A stretch of 51,966 nt of DNA from Thiococcus pfennigii (GCF_016583835.1 NZ_NRRW01000027.1:1-51966); one strand, 5' to 3'; counted from the first letter of the stretch, positions 34,008 to 42,277 are shown. Program-made: numbers and translations. The notes: a model not told the origin generated them from the sequence alone.

Positions 34008-34687
34008 GCGCGGTCCTCGCCTGGCGGCCCATCGGGGGGGCTGCCACCGACATAGGCGGCTGCGAGCGTCGCGCCGATGGCCAGGGTTGCGGCCGTCTCG
34101 ATCGTCAGGATCAGCCACTTGGCGTGGCCGGGCGGATAGGTCAGGAATCCGTGGCCGATGGCCATCAGCGCAAGGCCGACGGCGAGGAAGGCGGCGACGC
34201 CGGCCACGACCAGGACGCGCTGCCAGTCCCCTCGCGGGAGCCCCGCCCGCGGCGTGCCGGCGAGGCGCAGCACGACGCCGGCCGCCGCCAGCATGGCGCC
34301 GGCCTGGAAGGCCCCGCCGGGGGCCTGGCCGCCGACCCAGAGCAGGTAGCCCGCGGCGAGGATCAGCAACGGCACCAGCCAGTCGACCAGGCCCGCCAGG
34401 ACGATCTCGGCGGGCGCGAAACCGCGATCGGGCGGCCCGCTGGCCCAGATGCCGAGCACGGCGGCGAGCAGCACGGCCAGTTCCAGCAGGGTGTCGTAGG
34501 CGCGGAAGTTCAGCAGCACCGCGGTGACCGGATTACCGACGCCGCTGCGCGGCAGGGCCTCGGCCGCGAGCGGCGCCAGGCGCTCGCCGGGACCCTCGAG
34601 CAGTGCCAGCGAGAAGACCCACCACAGGACCCCGGCGGCCAGCGCGATGGCGATGGTCACGAAGGCCCGCAGGGCCGCCCCCGTCAT
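34004..34687 (-). CDS. mnhB: Fused MbhE-like plus MrpB subunit
   Basis: The 227-residue protein joins two parts. Residues about 1-90 resemble the extreme C-terminus of MrpA (MbhE-like), with VLLNFRAYDTLLELAVLLAA. Residues about 95-225 match MrpB, with DWLVPLLILAAGYLLWVGGQ and the PGGAFQAGAML signature. In classic Mrp operons the first part belongs to MrpA, so the boundary between subunits is shifted here. It overlaps neighbours on both sides by four bases. Confidence 0.85.
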   Translation of the reverse strand: MTGAALRAFVTIAIALAAGVLWWVFSLALLEGPGERLAPLAAEALPRSGVGNPVTAVLLNFRAYDTLLELAVLLAAVLGIWASGPPDRGFAPAEIVLAGLVDWLVPLLILAAGYLLWVGGQAPGGAFQAGAMLAAAGVVLRLAGTPRAGLPRGDWQRVLVVAGVAAFLAVGLALMAIGHGFLTYPPGHAKWLILTIETAATLAIGATLAAAYVGGSPPDGPPGEDRA

Positions 34688-34953
34688 GGCCGGTCCTCGG
34701 GTCGCCCGCCGCGCCGGGCGAGGCGCCGGGCGGCCGCGAGCAGCAGGGCACCGCTCAGGCCGGCCCCGATCGCGGCCTCGGCGAGGGCCACGTCGGGCGC
34801 CTGCAGCCGCGCCCAGACCAGGGTCAGCAACAGGCCGAAGACGATGAACAGGATGACGGCCCGCTGGAGCTCGGCGCTGAAGAGGCAGGCGCTCGCCAGC
34901 GCGAGGAGCGCGCCGATCAGCAACAGGTCGAAGAGGACCAGGTCCGGCGTCAT
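34684..34953 (-). CDS. DUF4040 / MbhD-like membrane subunit
   Basis: An 89-residue protein with about three helices. ALQRAVILF-type text (ELQRAVILFIVFGLLLTLVW) and LQAPDVALAEAAIGAG are the DUF4040/MbhD signatures normally found near the C-terminal end of MrpA. Here this piece is a free-standing gene between mnhG and the MbhE-MrpB fusion, with four-base overlaps on both sides. Confidence 0.87.
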   Translation of the reverse strand: MTPDLVLFDLLLIGALLALASACLFSAELQRAVILFIVFGLLLTLVWARLQAPDVALAEAAIGAGLSGALLLAAARRLARRGGRPEDRP

Positions 34954-35240
34954 TGCGGTGTCTCCTCCTGTTCGCGCACGGCCCGCTTCGCGATCAAATG
35001 GGCCGCGGAGGCCCCGGCGACGATGACGAGCAGCCAGATCAGGGCCAGCTTGAGGGCGTAGAGCCAGTCCGGGGCGAGCAGGATCAGTCCGAGCACCAGG
35101 AAGCCGAGCCCGAGGTTGTCGGCCTTCGTCAGCGCATGCAGCCGCGAGAACCGGTCCGGCAGGCGCAGGAGCCCGACGGTGCCGGCGAGATAGAAGAAGC
35201 AGCCGACGGCGAGGAGGGCGCTCGCGAGCCAGGGCACCAT
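34950..35240 (-). CDS. mnhG: Mrp antiporter subunit MrpG
   Basis: A 96-residue protein with three helices and the MrpG/PhaG signature GLLRLPDRFSRLHALTKADN. MrpG is a small subunit of the E-F-G block at the edge of the Mrp complex. It shares the base at 35240 with the mnhF stop codon. Confidence 0.92.
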   Translation of the reverse strand: MVPWLASALLAVGCFFYLAGTVGLLRLPDRFSRLHALTKADNLGLGFLVLGLILLAPDWLYALKLALIWLLVIVAGASAAHLIAKRAVREQEETPQ

Positions 35241-35503
35241 CAGTCGCCCTCCTCGTCGGGGGGGCGGCGCGTGAAGGCGGCGGTCGCCACGGCCGCGAGC
35301 AGGGCGAAGACGAGCGCGACGTCGACCAGGGCCGGCAGGGTCAGGACCTGGGCCAGGACCAGCAGGATCCCGACCCCGGTGGTGCCGAGCAGCTGGGCGG
35401 CCATCATCCGATCGGCCGCGGCCGGCCCGTGCACGCCGCGGATCAGGCTGGCGGCCATGGTCGCGAGCAGCACCAGGGCGATGACGAGGAGGAAGCCGTT
35501 CAT
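35240..35503 (-). CDS. mnhF: Mrp antiporter subunit MrpF
   Basis: An 87-residue protein with three helices and MrpF features: LIRGVHGPAAADRMMAAQLL and TLPALVDVALVFALLAAVAT. The start at 35503 overlaps the mnhE stop by four bases. Confidence 0.9.
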   Translation of the reverse strand: MNGFLLVIALVLLATMAASLIRGVHGPAAADRMMAAQLLGTTGVGILLVLAQVLTLPALVDVALVFALLAAVATAAFTRRPPDEEGD

Positions 35504-36000
35504 GCGGGCTGCTCGCCGAAGAGCGCGCCGACCCGGTGCTCCAACTCGATCAGGCGCGGCTCCAGGTCGACGCGCCGATCGATGACGTGGACCAGCAACG
35601 CGTCTCCCTCGGTCAGCTCGGCGCTCAGGGTGCCCGGCAGCAGGCTCAGGGTATCGAGGAATACGACCCGCGCCGCGCGCCCCCGCAGCCGCAGCCGGAA
35701 GCGGTGAAAGCCCGGGTCGATGCGCAGGCGGGGGCCGATGACCCGTAGCGCCACGTCCAGGCCGCCGCGCAGCGAGCCCCACAGGAAGAAGGGGATGAAA
35801 CGCGCCAGGCCGCGCCAGCGCAGCCAGGGCCCGGGTAGCGGTTGCAGGGCCAGGCTCGCCCAGGTCGCGAACAGGATGGCCGGGACGCCGAAGATCCAGG
35901 ATTCGGCGACCCCGCCGGCGAGGATCAGCCAGACCCCGGCGAAGAGCAGGAGCCGGGTGAGGATCGCCGTCGGTGGGCTGCTCGTGAGCCGGTGGGCCAT
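35500..36000 (-). CDS. mnhE: Mrp antiporter subunit MrpE
   Basis: The 166-residue protein shows the MrpE layout: two N-terminal helices (ILTRLLLFAGVWLILAGGVA; SWIFGVPAILFATWASLAL), then FFLWGSLRGGLDVALRVIGP and a soluble part with SLLPGTLSAEL and HVIDRR. It is the first gene of the nine-gene antiporter cluster. The ATG at 36000 is preceded by GAGG; in-frame upstream Met codons are weaker candidates. Confidence 0.9.
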   Translation of the reverse strand: MAHRLTSSPPTAILTRLLLFAGVWLILAGGVAESWIFGVPAILFATWASLALQPLPGPWLRWRGLARFIPFFLWGSLRGGLDVALRVIGPRLRIDPGFHRFRLRLRGRAARVVFLDTLSLLPGTLSAELTEGDALLVHVIDRRVDLEPRLIELEHRVGALFGEQPA

Positions 36001-36091
36001 GGCTGGGGCCTCGCGAGTCGGGTAGCTGGTATGCGGGACGACCGCCGGGTCGCAGACCACGGGACCGGCCATCGTCGCCGCGCGCACACCA

Positions 36092-36120
36092 TAGATAACT
36101 TGGTCGTCGCCACAGTGCAA
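36092..36120 (-). promoter_or_regulatory. Possible promoter of the Mrp-type operon
   Basis: On the minus strand TTGCAC (36115-36120) is separated by 17 bases from TATCTA (36092-36097), 92 bases before mnhE. The -10 match is weak. The stretch is less GC-rich than its surroundings. Confidence 0.25.
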
Positions 36121-36528
36121 CCGCGATCGCCGGCGAGGCCAGGCGAATTCTTCCCGATCGACGGGCATGCAGGCGAGGTGCGATCGACGTTGTCGACCGG
36201 CGGCCGATCTCACGTGACGCCGGCCGTGCGTCTCCGCCGCCAGGCCGAGAACCGCAGGGCGATCCTCGAGGTGGTTGCAAAGACCCCGCGCAGGTGGTTT
36301 TGCCCCGCAAGCCCGGGCGTCCCGCGATGACCTGGGCCAGGCCGCCGGCTGCTGGACGGGGTGGCGGCCGAGTTGGTCCGGCACTTGCCGGATCTTGGCC
36401 AGCCCGGGGCGTTTGGCGGCGACCGAGACGCCGCGACGGCCCCGTGACTGGTATCGGACCGAAGAGGAACGGGAGGCCGCGAGGACGACCCGGCCGCCGA
36501 TGATGCGACGATCGAGGAGGCGATGACG
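36121..36528. other. Intergenic stretch without recognisable gene
   Basis: About 400 bases between the likely Mrp promoter and the small conserved gene at 36529. Open frames exist on both strands but look random. Its right end should hold the promoter of the small gene. Confidence 0.4.
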
Positions 36529-36792
36529 ATGAAGCCCGAGACGATGACAGCTTCGCGCCCCGGCGAGGTGACCGGCGTGGCCGCCCTGTTGGCGCGCGAT
36601 GACCTGGCCCGCGACGAGAAGATCGCGATCCTGCGCCAATGGGAACTCGATCTGCGCGAGGGTATGGTTGCCGAAGAGGAGAATATGCAGGTCACCGTGG
36701 CGGCGCCGGTCGCGCTGGACGAGGTGCTCGATGCGTTGCGCACCCTCGGGGCCGAGTCGGAGTTCCACGACGTGACGACCAAGCATGGCTGA
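36529..36792 (+). CDS. Small conserved protein of unknown function
   Basis: An 87-residue soluble protein. The segment ALLARDDLARDEKIAILRQW followed by ELDLRE and AEEENM resembles a recurrent small protein of proteobacteria that I cannot name. Glu/Asp-rich helices dominate. The start at 36529 lies eight bases after GGAGG (36516-36520); an ATG at 36523 is too close to that site. It stands alone just before a MITE-like element. Confidence 0.65.
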   Translation: MKPETMTASRPGEVTGVAALLARDDLARDEKIAILRQWELDLREGMVAEEENMQVTVAAPVALDEVLDALRTLGAESEFHDVTTKHG

Positions 36793-36835
36793 GCGAGGCG
36801 GTTCGACCGACGGCGGGGCGCCCCGAACGCATGCG

Positions 36836-36997
36836 TTGAACCTAAAAATGGCAGTTGACCGCTACATCATGGATTCAAGTGGTTGAAATCGCGCGGAGGC
36901 TCTACGTGGGTCCTGCCCACCCGCTCGGTGAAGGCCGCTACGGCACCCGATGCACGTCGCACCTCGGGCACCGTCCAACTGCCGCTTCTAGGTTGAA
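36836..36997 (+). mobile_element. MITE-like repeat A, copy 2 (162 bp)
   Basis: Starts TTGAACCTAAAAATGGCAGT and ends GCCGCTTCTAGGTTGAA, the same imperfect inverted ends as the copy at 2601-2847, in the same orientation. It is shorter by about 85 bases of interior. It lies between the small conserved gene and a lipoprotein gene. No transposase. Confidence 0.7.
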
Positions 36998-37170
36998 TGG
37001 AACCGGGACTAAACTTTACGTGTGCGTCGGCATCGATTTCGGCCGCACTCGGTCCCGTCACCTTGAATCGCAGCGAGACGGCAGCCATTGAAGGGGTCGG
37101 ACATGCAACGATCGAGCGCCCGCGCTCCGTTCGATTCGCATCGTGGCACTGCGCAACGGAGGAGGCACGC

Positions 37171-37380
37171 ATGAAGACCAGAAGCCTGATCGGGATCTTC
37201 GCGCTGCTGGCCTTGGCCGCCTGCGAGCAGGAGGGGCCAGCCGAGCAGAGGGCCGCGGAGATCGGTCGGCAGATCGACGAGGCGAGGGAAGCGGGCGGTG
37301 ACGCGATCGACGAGGCCGTCGAGGAGGCGGCAGATCGGTTGGAGGCGGCGGGGGATGCCGTCGAACGGGCCGCCGATTAG
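37171..37380 (+). CDS. Small Glu/Ala-rich lipoprotein, paralogue 1
   Basis: A 69-residue lipoprotein. The signal peptide ends in lipobox LAAC and is followed directly by EQEGPAEQ. The mature 50 residues are an acidic amphipathic helix (EIGRQIDEAREAGGDAIDEA). A second gene at 37901 shares the signal peptide style and the LAAC-(D/E)QEGPAEQ start, so this is a local duplication. GGAGGAGG lies just before the ATG. Function unknown; free-standing helices of this kind may sit in the periplasm or pack against the envelope. Confidence 0.75.
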   Translation: MKTRSLIGIFALLALAACEQEGPAEQRAAEIGRQIDEAREAGGDAIDEAVEEAADRLEAAGDAVERAAD

Positions 37381-37900
37381 ATCCGATGGCCGAGCACTGT
37401 CGGCTGCGCTCACGTTGGCCAGCCCCCGATGCCAGGTTGCGTGGCGATCACCCGACCGGCAATGTATTCGTCATTGTCGAACGACTATTTGTGGCGTTTG
37501 CGGAAGCGAACGCCATCCACCTGCGACCTGGGCCGTCGTCGTGGCGGTCGCCCCCTTGCCGATCCTCAGCGGGCGTCTTGTCTATACTTGCGCCGAGCAT
37601 CCGCCGGTCGGCGCCGCCGACCGCAGGGTGCCGGGTCCTAGCCCCGCAGCCATATCCGAACCTCGTGCCCGGCGATCGAACAGGCCGTCGGGCGCAGCGC
37701 GCAGCCATGCCTTGCGTCTCTCGATCCCGGCGGACGGCGGTCTCGGGACGCGCATGCGTCATCGTGGGGCGTCCACCGGGCGACCCCGGCCTTCCCTCCC
37801 GGTCGCGGAGGGGGGCGAGTGGAGGGGGACGACGACGGTGCCCGTAGCACGGGTACGATCATCGTTCTCCAGCAGATCTGGCAACCATCAGGAGAAGTGT
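37381..37900. other. Intergenic stretch between lipoprotein paralogues
   Basis: About 520 bases without a convincing gene. The last 20 bases hold the AGGAGAA ribosome site of the next gene. Codon statistics of the open frames do not support coding. Confidence 0.4.
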
Positions 37901-38434
37901 ATGAAGACGAATAGACTGGTCTTGGTTTCCGCCTCGGCGCTGCTCGCGGTGTCGCTCGCCGCTTGCGATCAGGAGGGCCCTGCCGAGCAGGCCGGTAGTC
38001 AGATCGACGAGGCGGTCGAGAACGTCGCCGAGGGCATGGAGCAGATGGGCGACACGGCCGGCGAGAAGCTCGACGAGGCCCACGAGGCGGTTGCCGAGTC
38101 GATGGACGGGGCGGGCGACGATGAGGCCGCGGCGGGTGAAGCGGCACCCGCGGACACGGGTGGCGCGGCCGAGGCGGTCGACGAGCCGATGGAGGCGGTC
38201 GAGGAGAGCGAGGCCCCCGCGGCGGCGGGTGAAGGGGCGAGCGATCCAGGCATGATGGAACAGGTCGGCGAGGGCCTCCAGGACATGGCCGACCAGGCCA
38301 GCGAGCGGTTGGACGAGGCCCGCCAGGCGGTCGACGAGGCGATCGGCGGTGCCGACGCGCCGGCTGGCGACATGGCGGGCGAGGGTGCCGACGAGGCGAT
38401 GGAGGAGACCGCCGGCGACGCCCCGACGGAGTGA
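37901..38434 (+). CDS. Acidic helical lipoprotein, paralogue 2
   Basis: A 177-residue lipoprotein with lipobox LAAC and the same QEGPAEQ mature start as the gene at 37171. The mature protein is built from acidic amphipathic repeats (QIDEAVENVAEGMEQMGDTA; QASERLDEARQAVDEAIGG) separated by Ala/Gly/Glu-rich linkers, with almost no hydrophobic core. It resembles stress-related low-complexity helical lipoproteins but no family with known function. GGAGAA precedes the ATG by five bases. Confidence 0.75.
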   Translation: MKTNRLVLVSASALLAVSLAACDQEGPAEQAGSQIDEAVENVAEGMEQMGDTAGEKLDEAHEAVAESMDGAGDDEAAAGEAAPADTGGAAEAVDEPMEAVEESEAPAAAGEGASDPGMMEQVGEGLQDMADQASERLDEARQAVDEAIGGADAPAGDMAGEGADEAMEETAGDAPTE

Positions 38435-38608
38435 GCCTCGGACTGATCGATCCGTACGACGCCGGTTGTCGAGCGACGGCGACGGGGCCTCGTGCCTTGC
38501 CGCCGTCGATTGGCCACCGGCGGTCGTGGCGGCCCCCGGTTCGACGCGATCTAGTGTCTCGCTTCAGAAATACCGGGGCCGCTCCTTCATGTCACCCCAA
38601 GTGACGAT

Positions 38609-38757
38609 TCGAAAACAACCGGCGCATCTTCTTCTTAAACTACGAAACACGCGAAACACGCGAAACAGCAAGATATACGCGGGAGAATCTGCCGTTTTTT
38701 CGCGCATTTCGTAGTTTCTTGTCTTCCGCGTGCCTGTATCGGTCGTTTCTGCATCGG
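38609..38757. repeat. Dispersed palindromic repeat, copy 2
   Basis: Second copy of the block at 583-740, with AAACTACGAAACACGCGAAA (38637-) and the near-inverse TTTCGCGCATTTCGTAGTTT (to 38717), and with the same flanks. It fills most of the gap between the lipoprotein gene and the DsrC-like gene. Confidence 0.7.
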
Positions 38758-38823
38758 TCCCAAGAATCCACGCGAGGCTTGCAGGCCGCAGCGTGCGGTC
38801 TCGGGAATTGCGCAGTCTTGCCC

Positions 38824-39192
38824 TCAGTCGTCTCGGTCGTTCGCTGGCCCGGGGGCGTCTCCCTCCATGTTGGCCATGTAGGTGCGGGCCTCCACGCCCG
38901 GGTCCGGGAGACCGGCGACCTTCCATGCTTCGATCGGGCCGCCGAAGAGTTCCATGATGCAGTTGGGGGCGAGGTCCAATTCGTGACACAGGGTCTGCTG
39001 CGCCGGCAGGTTGCCGGTGGTCAGATAGTGCTCGCGCAGCCCGTCGACGATCCGCCAATGGTCCTCGGTCAGTTCCGGGAGGTCCAGTTCGGCCGCGATG
39101 CCGAGGGCCAGATCGCGGTTCCACAGGTCGGGGTCCTCGAGGAAGCCCCATTCATCGAAGGGGGTAACGTCCGAACGCGATCTGGTAGCCAT
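38824..39192 (-). CDS. DsrC/TusE-like protein lacking both redox cysteines
   Basis: A 122-residue protein of the DsrC/TusE family: FDEWGFLEDPDLWNRDLALG near the start, the ELTEDHWRIVDGLREHY helix, and the family ending GGP..KVAGLP. In DsrC two cysteines act as persulfide or trisulfide carriers, one just before KVAGLP and one 11 residues later. Here these positions are W90 and E101, followed by a 20-residue extension. Two other cysteines (C69, C78) are not at the known sites. It therefore probably cannot carry sulfur in the usual way, and a regulatory role, suggested for some DsrC-like proteins, is possible. GGAGGAG precedes the ATG. It is a single gene without dsr neighbours. Confidence 0.85.
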   Translation of the reverse strand: MATRSRSDVTPFDEWGFLEDPDLWNRDLALGIAAELDLPELTEDHWRIVDGLREHYLTTGNLPAQQTLCHELDLAPNCIMELFGGPIEAWKVAGLPDPGVEARTYMANMEGDAPGPANDRDD

Positions 39193-39460
39193 CGGCTCCT
39201 CCGGGCTGGTCGGTCGGTCGGGGGGCGCCGCGCGGGCGCCAGACCTGGGTGTCGTATTCGCGAGAACGGCTGCAAGGGATGCGCCACGGCGCCCCACTCC
39301 CGCCATGGCGGCGCGCCGAGGCGTCTCGGCAGGGTGGGTTGGCCTCGCCTCGGGGGATTTGCCCCGCCGCCCAGCGGTGGTGCCGGACCTCGGCTCGGCC
39401 CGCCGACGATTGCGCGGCCACGGGGCGCCATGTGCGTACACTTGGCTCGTGAGCTTTCCG
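39193..39460. other. Intergenic stretch upstream of the DsrC-like gene
   Basis: About 270 bases with no gene recognised; together with the adjoining repeat fragment it separates two divergent genes and should contain both promoters. Confidence 0.4.
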
Positions 39461-39517
39461 GTTTCAACGACTTCAATCCATCCATGAGGAAGCGGTCAAC
39501 GGCCGTTCTGAGGTTGC
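39461..39517 (-). repeat. Fragment of MITE-like repeat A
   Basis: On the minus strand this reads GCAACCTCAGAACGGCCGTT then GACCGCTTCCTCATGG and ends in GTTGAAAC, matching the first 57 bases of the copy at 2601. Only the left end is present. It lies against the start of the YihY-family gene. Confidence 0.6.
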
Positions 39518-39521
39518 AAAG

Positions 39522-40577
39522 ATGCGCGGGCGTATGGGAGCAGGTATCGAGGAGAAACGGCGATCGGCGATCGTCGAACGGGGGCGGCTGGCGCGATCGC
39601 CGGGCGAGATGCCGGGCCGCGGCTGGCGTGAGGTCCTGGTCCGGGTCTGGCGGAAGGTCTCCGAGGACAATGTCTCGCTCGTCTCGGCCGGGGTCGCCTT
39701 CTACAGCCTGCTGGCCCTGTTTCCCGGGATCGCCGCCCTGATCGCCGTCTATGGGTTGATCTCGGACCCGACGCAGGTCGAGGTCCAGTTCTCGGCCCTT
39801 GGCGCGCTCCTGCCGGCCGAGGTCCATGGGCTCCTGTCCGCGCAGATGCGCGGGCTGGCAGCCGGCCCGGATCAGGCGCTCGGCCTGGGGCTTGCCGGGG
39901 CGATCCTGCTGTCGGTCTGGAGCGCGACGCGTGGGACCAAGTCCCTGATGACGGCGCTCAATATCGTGTACGACGAGCGCGAGCGGCGCGACCTCGTGCG
40001 GCTCAATCTCCTCGCCTTCGCGCTGACCTTCCTGTTACTGATCCTGGCCGTGGTCGTCGTCGCCCTGGTCGTCGCGGTGCCGATCGTCCTCGCGTTCGTC
40101 GGCCTCGACGCGCAGGCCCAGGTCCTCGTCCAGTGGTTGCGCTGGGCGGTCCTCGCCGGCCTTGCACTGCTGAGTCTGGCCATCGTCTACCGCTACGGGC
40201 CGAGCCGCCGACAGGCGCGCTGGCAATGGGTGTCCTGGGGTTCGGCCGCGGCGGTCCTCGTGTGGTTGGGCGCCTCGGCGCTGTTCTCGCTCTACGTCTC
40301 CCGCTTCGGCAGCTACAACGCGACCTACGGCTCGGTCGGCGCCGTGATCGTGCTCCTGATGTGGCTCTATCTTTCGGCGTTGGCAACCATGCTCGGCGCT
40401 GTGCTCAACGCGGAACTCGAACGCCAGACGGGGTGCGATACGACCCGCGGCGACGAGCAGCCGCGTGGGGCGCGCGGCGCCTGGGTCGCCGACCATCTGC
40501 CCGGCGAGACCGCGGAGCGCGAGGGTCGGCCCGCAGCCCGGGGTTCGCATGAACCAGGCCGGCGCCTGTCGGGCTAG
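39522..40577 (+). CDS. YihY/BrkB-family inner-membrane protein
   Basis: A 351-residue protein of the UPF0761/YihY family. Conserved text: DNVSLVSAGVAFYSLLALFP near residue 45-65, LGLAGAILLSVWSATRGTKS, ALNIVYDERERR, and NATYGSVGAVIVLLMWLYLS near the last helix. Six membrane helices are expected. The family was once linked to RNase BN, which is wrong; the function is unknown. ATG at 39522 is used but 39534 or 39609 (start of MPGRGWREVL) are equally possible, since the first 30 residues are poorly conserved. The C-terminal 45 residues are hydrophilic. Confidence 0.9.
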   Translation: MRGRMGAGIEEKRRSAIVERGRLARSPGEMPGRGWREVLVRVWRKVSEDNVSLVSAGVAFYSLLALFPGIAALIAVYGLISDPTQVEVQFSALGALLPAEVHGLLSAQMRGLAAGPDQALGLGLAGAILLSVWSATRGTKSLMTALNIVYDERERRDLVRLNLLAFALTFLLLILAVVVVALVVAVPIVLAFVGLDAQAQVLVQWLRWAVLAGLALLSLAIVYRYGPSRRQARWQWVSWGSAAAVLVWLGASALFSLYVSRFGSYNATYGSVGAVIVLLMWLYLSALATMLGAVLNAELERQTGCDTTRGDEQPRGARGAWVADHLPGETAEREGRPAARGSHEPGRRLSG

Positions 40578-40719
40578 TGCAAGACTGCGGAATTCCCGAG
40601 ACCGCACGCTGCGGCCTGCCACCCTCGCGTGGTAGGAGCCCGCTTGCGGGCGATCTTTGCAGGCGCGAGAACGTAGGGCGGGAAAGCGCAGCGCATCCCG
40701 CCATGCACTCGGGGCGTAA

Positions 40720-40828
40720 CCCGACGACCACCAACGCGGCCCCCACCGAGGCCGCTGTCGGGTTACGGCGCGCGCAACCTCTCATTTCTGATAAAAGGCC
40801 GTGCGGCGCGCCTAACCCGACCTACGGG
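40720..40828 (+). repeat. Partial element B module
   Basis: GCGTAACCCGACGACCACCA, TGTCGGGTTACGGCGCGCGC and GCGCGCCTAACCCGACCTAC reproduce one internal module of element B in the orientation of the 12.3-kb copy, without its ends. Confidence 0.6.
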
Positions 40829-40829
40829 C

Positions 40830-40930
40830 TCGCGCAGAGACGCAGAGGCGCAAAGTGAAGAGAAGGCATTAGTCGATGTCACCAATACGCTCCGCCTCTC
40901 CTTCTCTGCGCCTTAGCGTCTCTGCGCGAG
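40830..40930. repeat. Long inverted repeat (TCGCGCAGAGACGCAGAGGC type)
   Basis: Arms at 40830-40852 and 40908-40930 are nearly complementary (left TCGCGCAGAGACGCAGAGGC, right ending GCGTCTCTGCGCGA). The 55-base spacer has no gene. Such CGCAGAGACGCAGAGG dyads are scattered in many proteobacterial genomes. Confidence 0.6.
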
Positions 40931-40949
40931 ATCTCTTTTTCGGATGCGA

Positions 40950-41025
40950 GGCCGTCGGGTTAGCCCTCGGGCGCAACCCGACGGCCGGCCACGTGGCGCC
41001 CCCGTCGGGCTACGGCGCGCGGGTC
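40950..41025 (+). repeat. Second partial element B module
   Basis: CCGTCGGGTTAGCCCTCGGG, GCAACCCGACGGCCGGC and GTCGGGCTACGGCGCGCG again match the element B interior. It ends directly at the pldA stop region. Confidence 0.55.
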
Positions 41026-41026
41026 C

Positions 41027-42100
41027 CTACCAGGGCCAGTCGTTCAGCATCAGGCCGGCACCGATGCGGTTCACCGAGTGGTCGTAGTCGATCAGGCTCT
41101 CGCCGTAGCCGTTGAAGTACTGGACATAGAGGCGGAGCGTGTCGCCGAGCGGATAGCTCCAGTCGATCTGGGTCGTCAGGTGGCGCGGATTGCGCAACAT
41201 CAGGCCGAGGCGGTGCTTGGCCAGTTCGTAGCCGACATGGATCTCGCCGTAGCCGAGGTAGTCGGTGATGTCGGGATTATCGTCCGGTGCGTCGTCGAAG
41301 GGTGCCCAGAGCCGCAGCGCGAGTTCCCAATCATTACGTCGGGCCTCGACCTGGCCGATCGCCCGGTTCCAGCCGCGCGACAGCGGGTCCGAGCGGCCGT
41401 TGGACTGGTGATTCAGCGCGAGCCGCAGGGAATCGATCCGCCAGCCCAGTACCGGGAGATCGGTCGCCCAGTGCAGGCCGAACTCCGGCTCGTAACTCGA
41501 TTCGCGGAACGGCGCCGACTGGTCGCCGTTGTAGGCCTGGAGGAACGAGCGCTGCGTGTAGGCGAAATAGAGATCCAGGTCGCGGTCGAGGATCTCGGTC
41601 CAGAGCGGGATCTCGAAGCTGATCTGGAACTCCAGCTCGGCCTGGTCCTGTTCATCGCCGAGGACTGGCTCGTCGACGCCGGCGTCGGCGGCGACATCGC
41701 GGTTGGGCCTCGCGTTGTAGGTGATCGGCAGGACGTAGTTGTGCCGGTACGGGAGCACGCCGAATCTGGCCCTCAGGGCGGTGCGTTCGGCGGGTGGCGC
41801 CGCGTCGGCGGGCGCCGGCAGGGCCGTCAGTGGCGCGCTGGGCGGTGGCGTCGTGCTCCCGAGGGGCACGGATTCGCGCGCCGCCAAGGCATCGAAGCAG
41901 GCCAGCCGTGCGGGGGGATCTGCGATGCGGGCGCACCGGGCCAGGCTGGCGTCGAGCGGGTCGTCCGCCGTGGCCGCGGCGGGCATCGCGACGAGGAGCG
42001 CCGGCAGGATCCAGCTCAGGCAGTGGCCCACGGGCCGAGGTGTGGCCTCGACGGGGTACGGAAGGGTAGCCGGACGGTCGGCGGCAGGTACGGCTTGCAT
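41027..42100 (-). CDS. pldA: Outer-membrane phospholipase A (OMPLA)
   Basis: The 357-residue protein is longer than E. coli PldA (289) because of an N-terminal region with a Cys-pair motif (ARCARIADPPARLACFDALA) seen in related proteins. The barrel part (about 105-357) has the catalytic NHQSNGRS (His and Ser near residues 225-227) and SRGWNR with the catalytic asparagine, as well as FNGYGESLIDYDH near the end. The final W is typical of barrel C-termini. OMPLA hydrolyses phospholipids in the outer leaflet when the membrane is perturbed, using calcium and dimerisation. The signal peptide seems to start some 25 residues in, so a GTG start downstream of 42100 is possible. Confidence 0.92.
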   Translation of the reverse strand: MQAVPAADRPATLPYPVEATPRPVGHCLSWILPALLVAMPAAATADDPLDASLARCARIADPPARLACFDALAARESVPLGSTTPPPSAPLTALPAPADAAPPAERTALRARFGVLPYRHNYVLPITYNARPNRDVAADAGVDEPVLGDEQDQAELEFQISFEIPLWTEILDRDLDLYFAYTQRSFLQAYNGDQSAPFRESSYEPEFGLHWATDLPVLGWRIDSLRLALNHQSNGRSDPLSRGWNRAIGQVEARRNDWELALRLWAPFDDAPDDNPDITDYLGYGEIHVGYELAKHRLGLMLRNPRHLTTQIDWSYPLGDTLRLYVQYFNGYGESLIDYDHSVNRIGAGLMLNDWPW

Positions 42101-42277
42101 GCGCGGATCCTCGTTCAGCCGGTGGTATGCCGCTTCGCGACATCGCCGGTCGCGAAGACTGTTCTACGCCTCGGTGCCGGGGACCGGGCGCGGACGCGAT
42201 GCGCGCGGGCCGGCGGTCGGTCACGCCTCGGGCGGCCTCGATGGCGGTCGCGAGGGCGTCCGTGCCGGGAATCGGCG

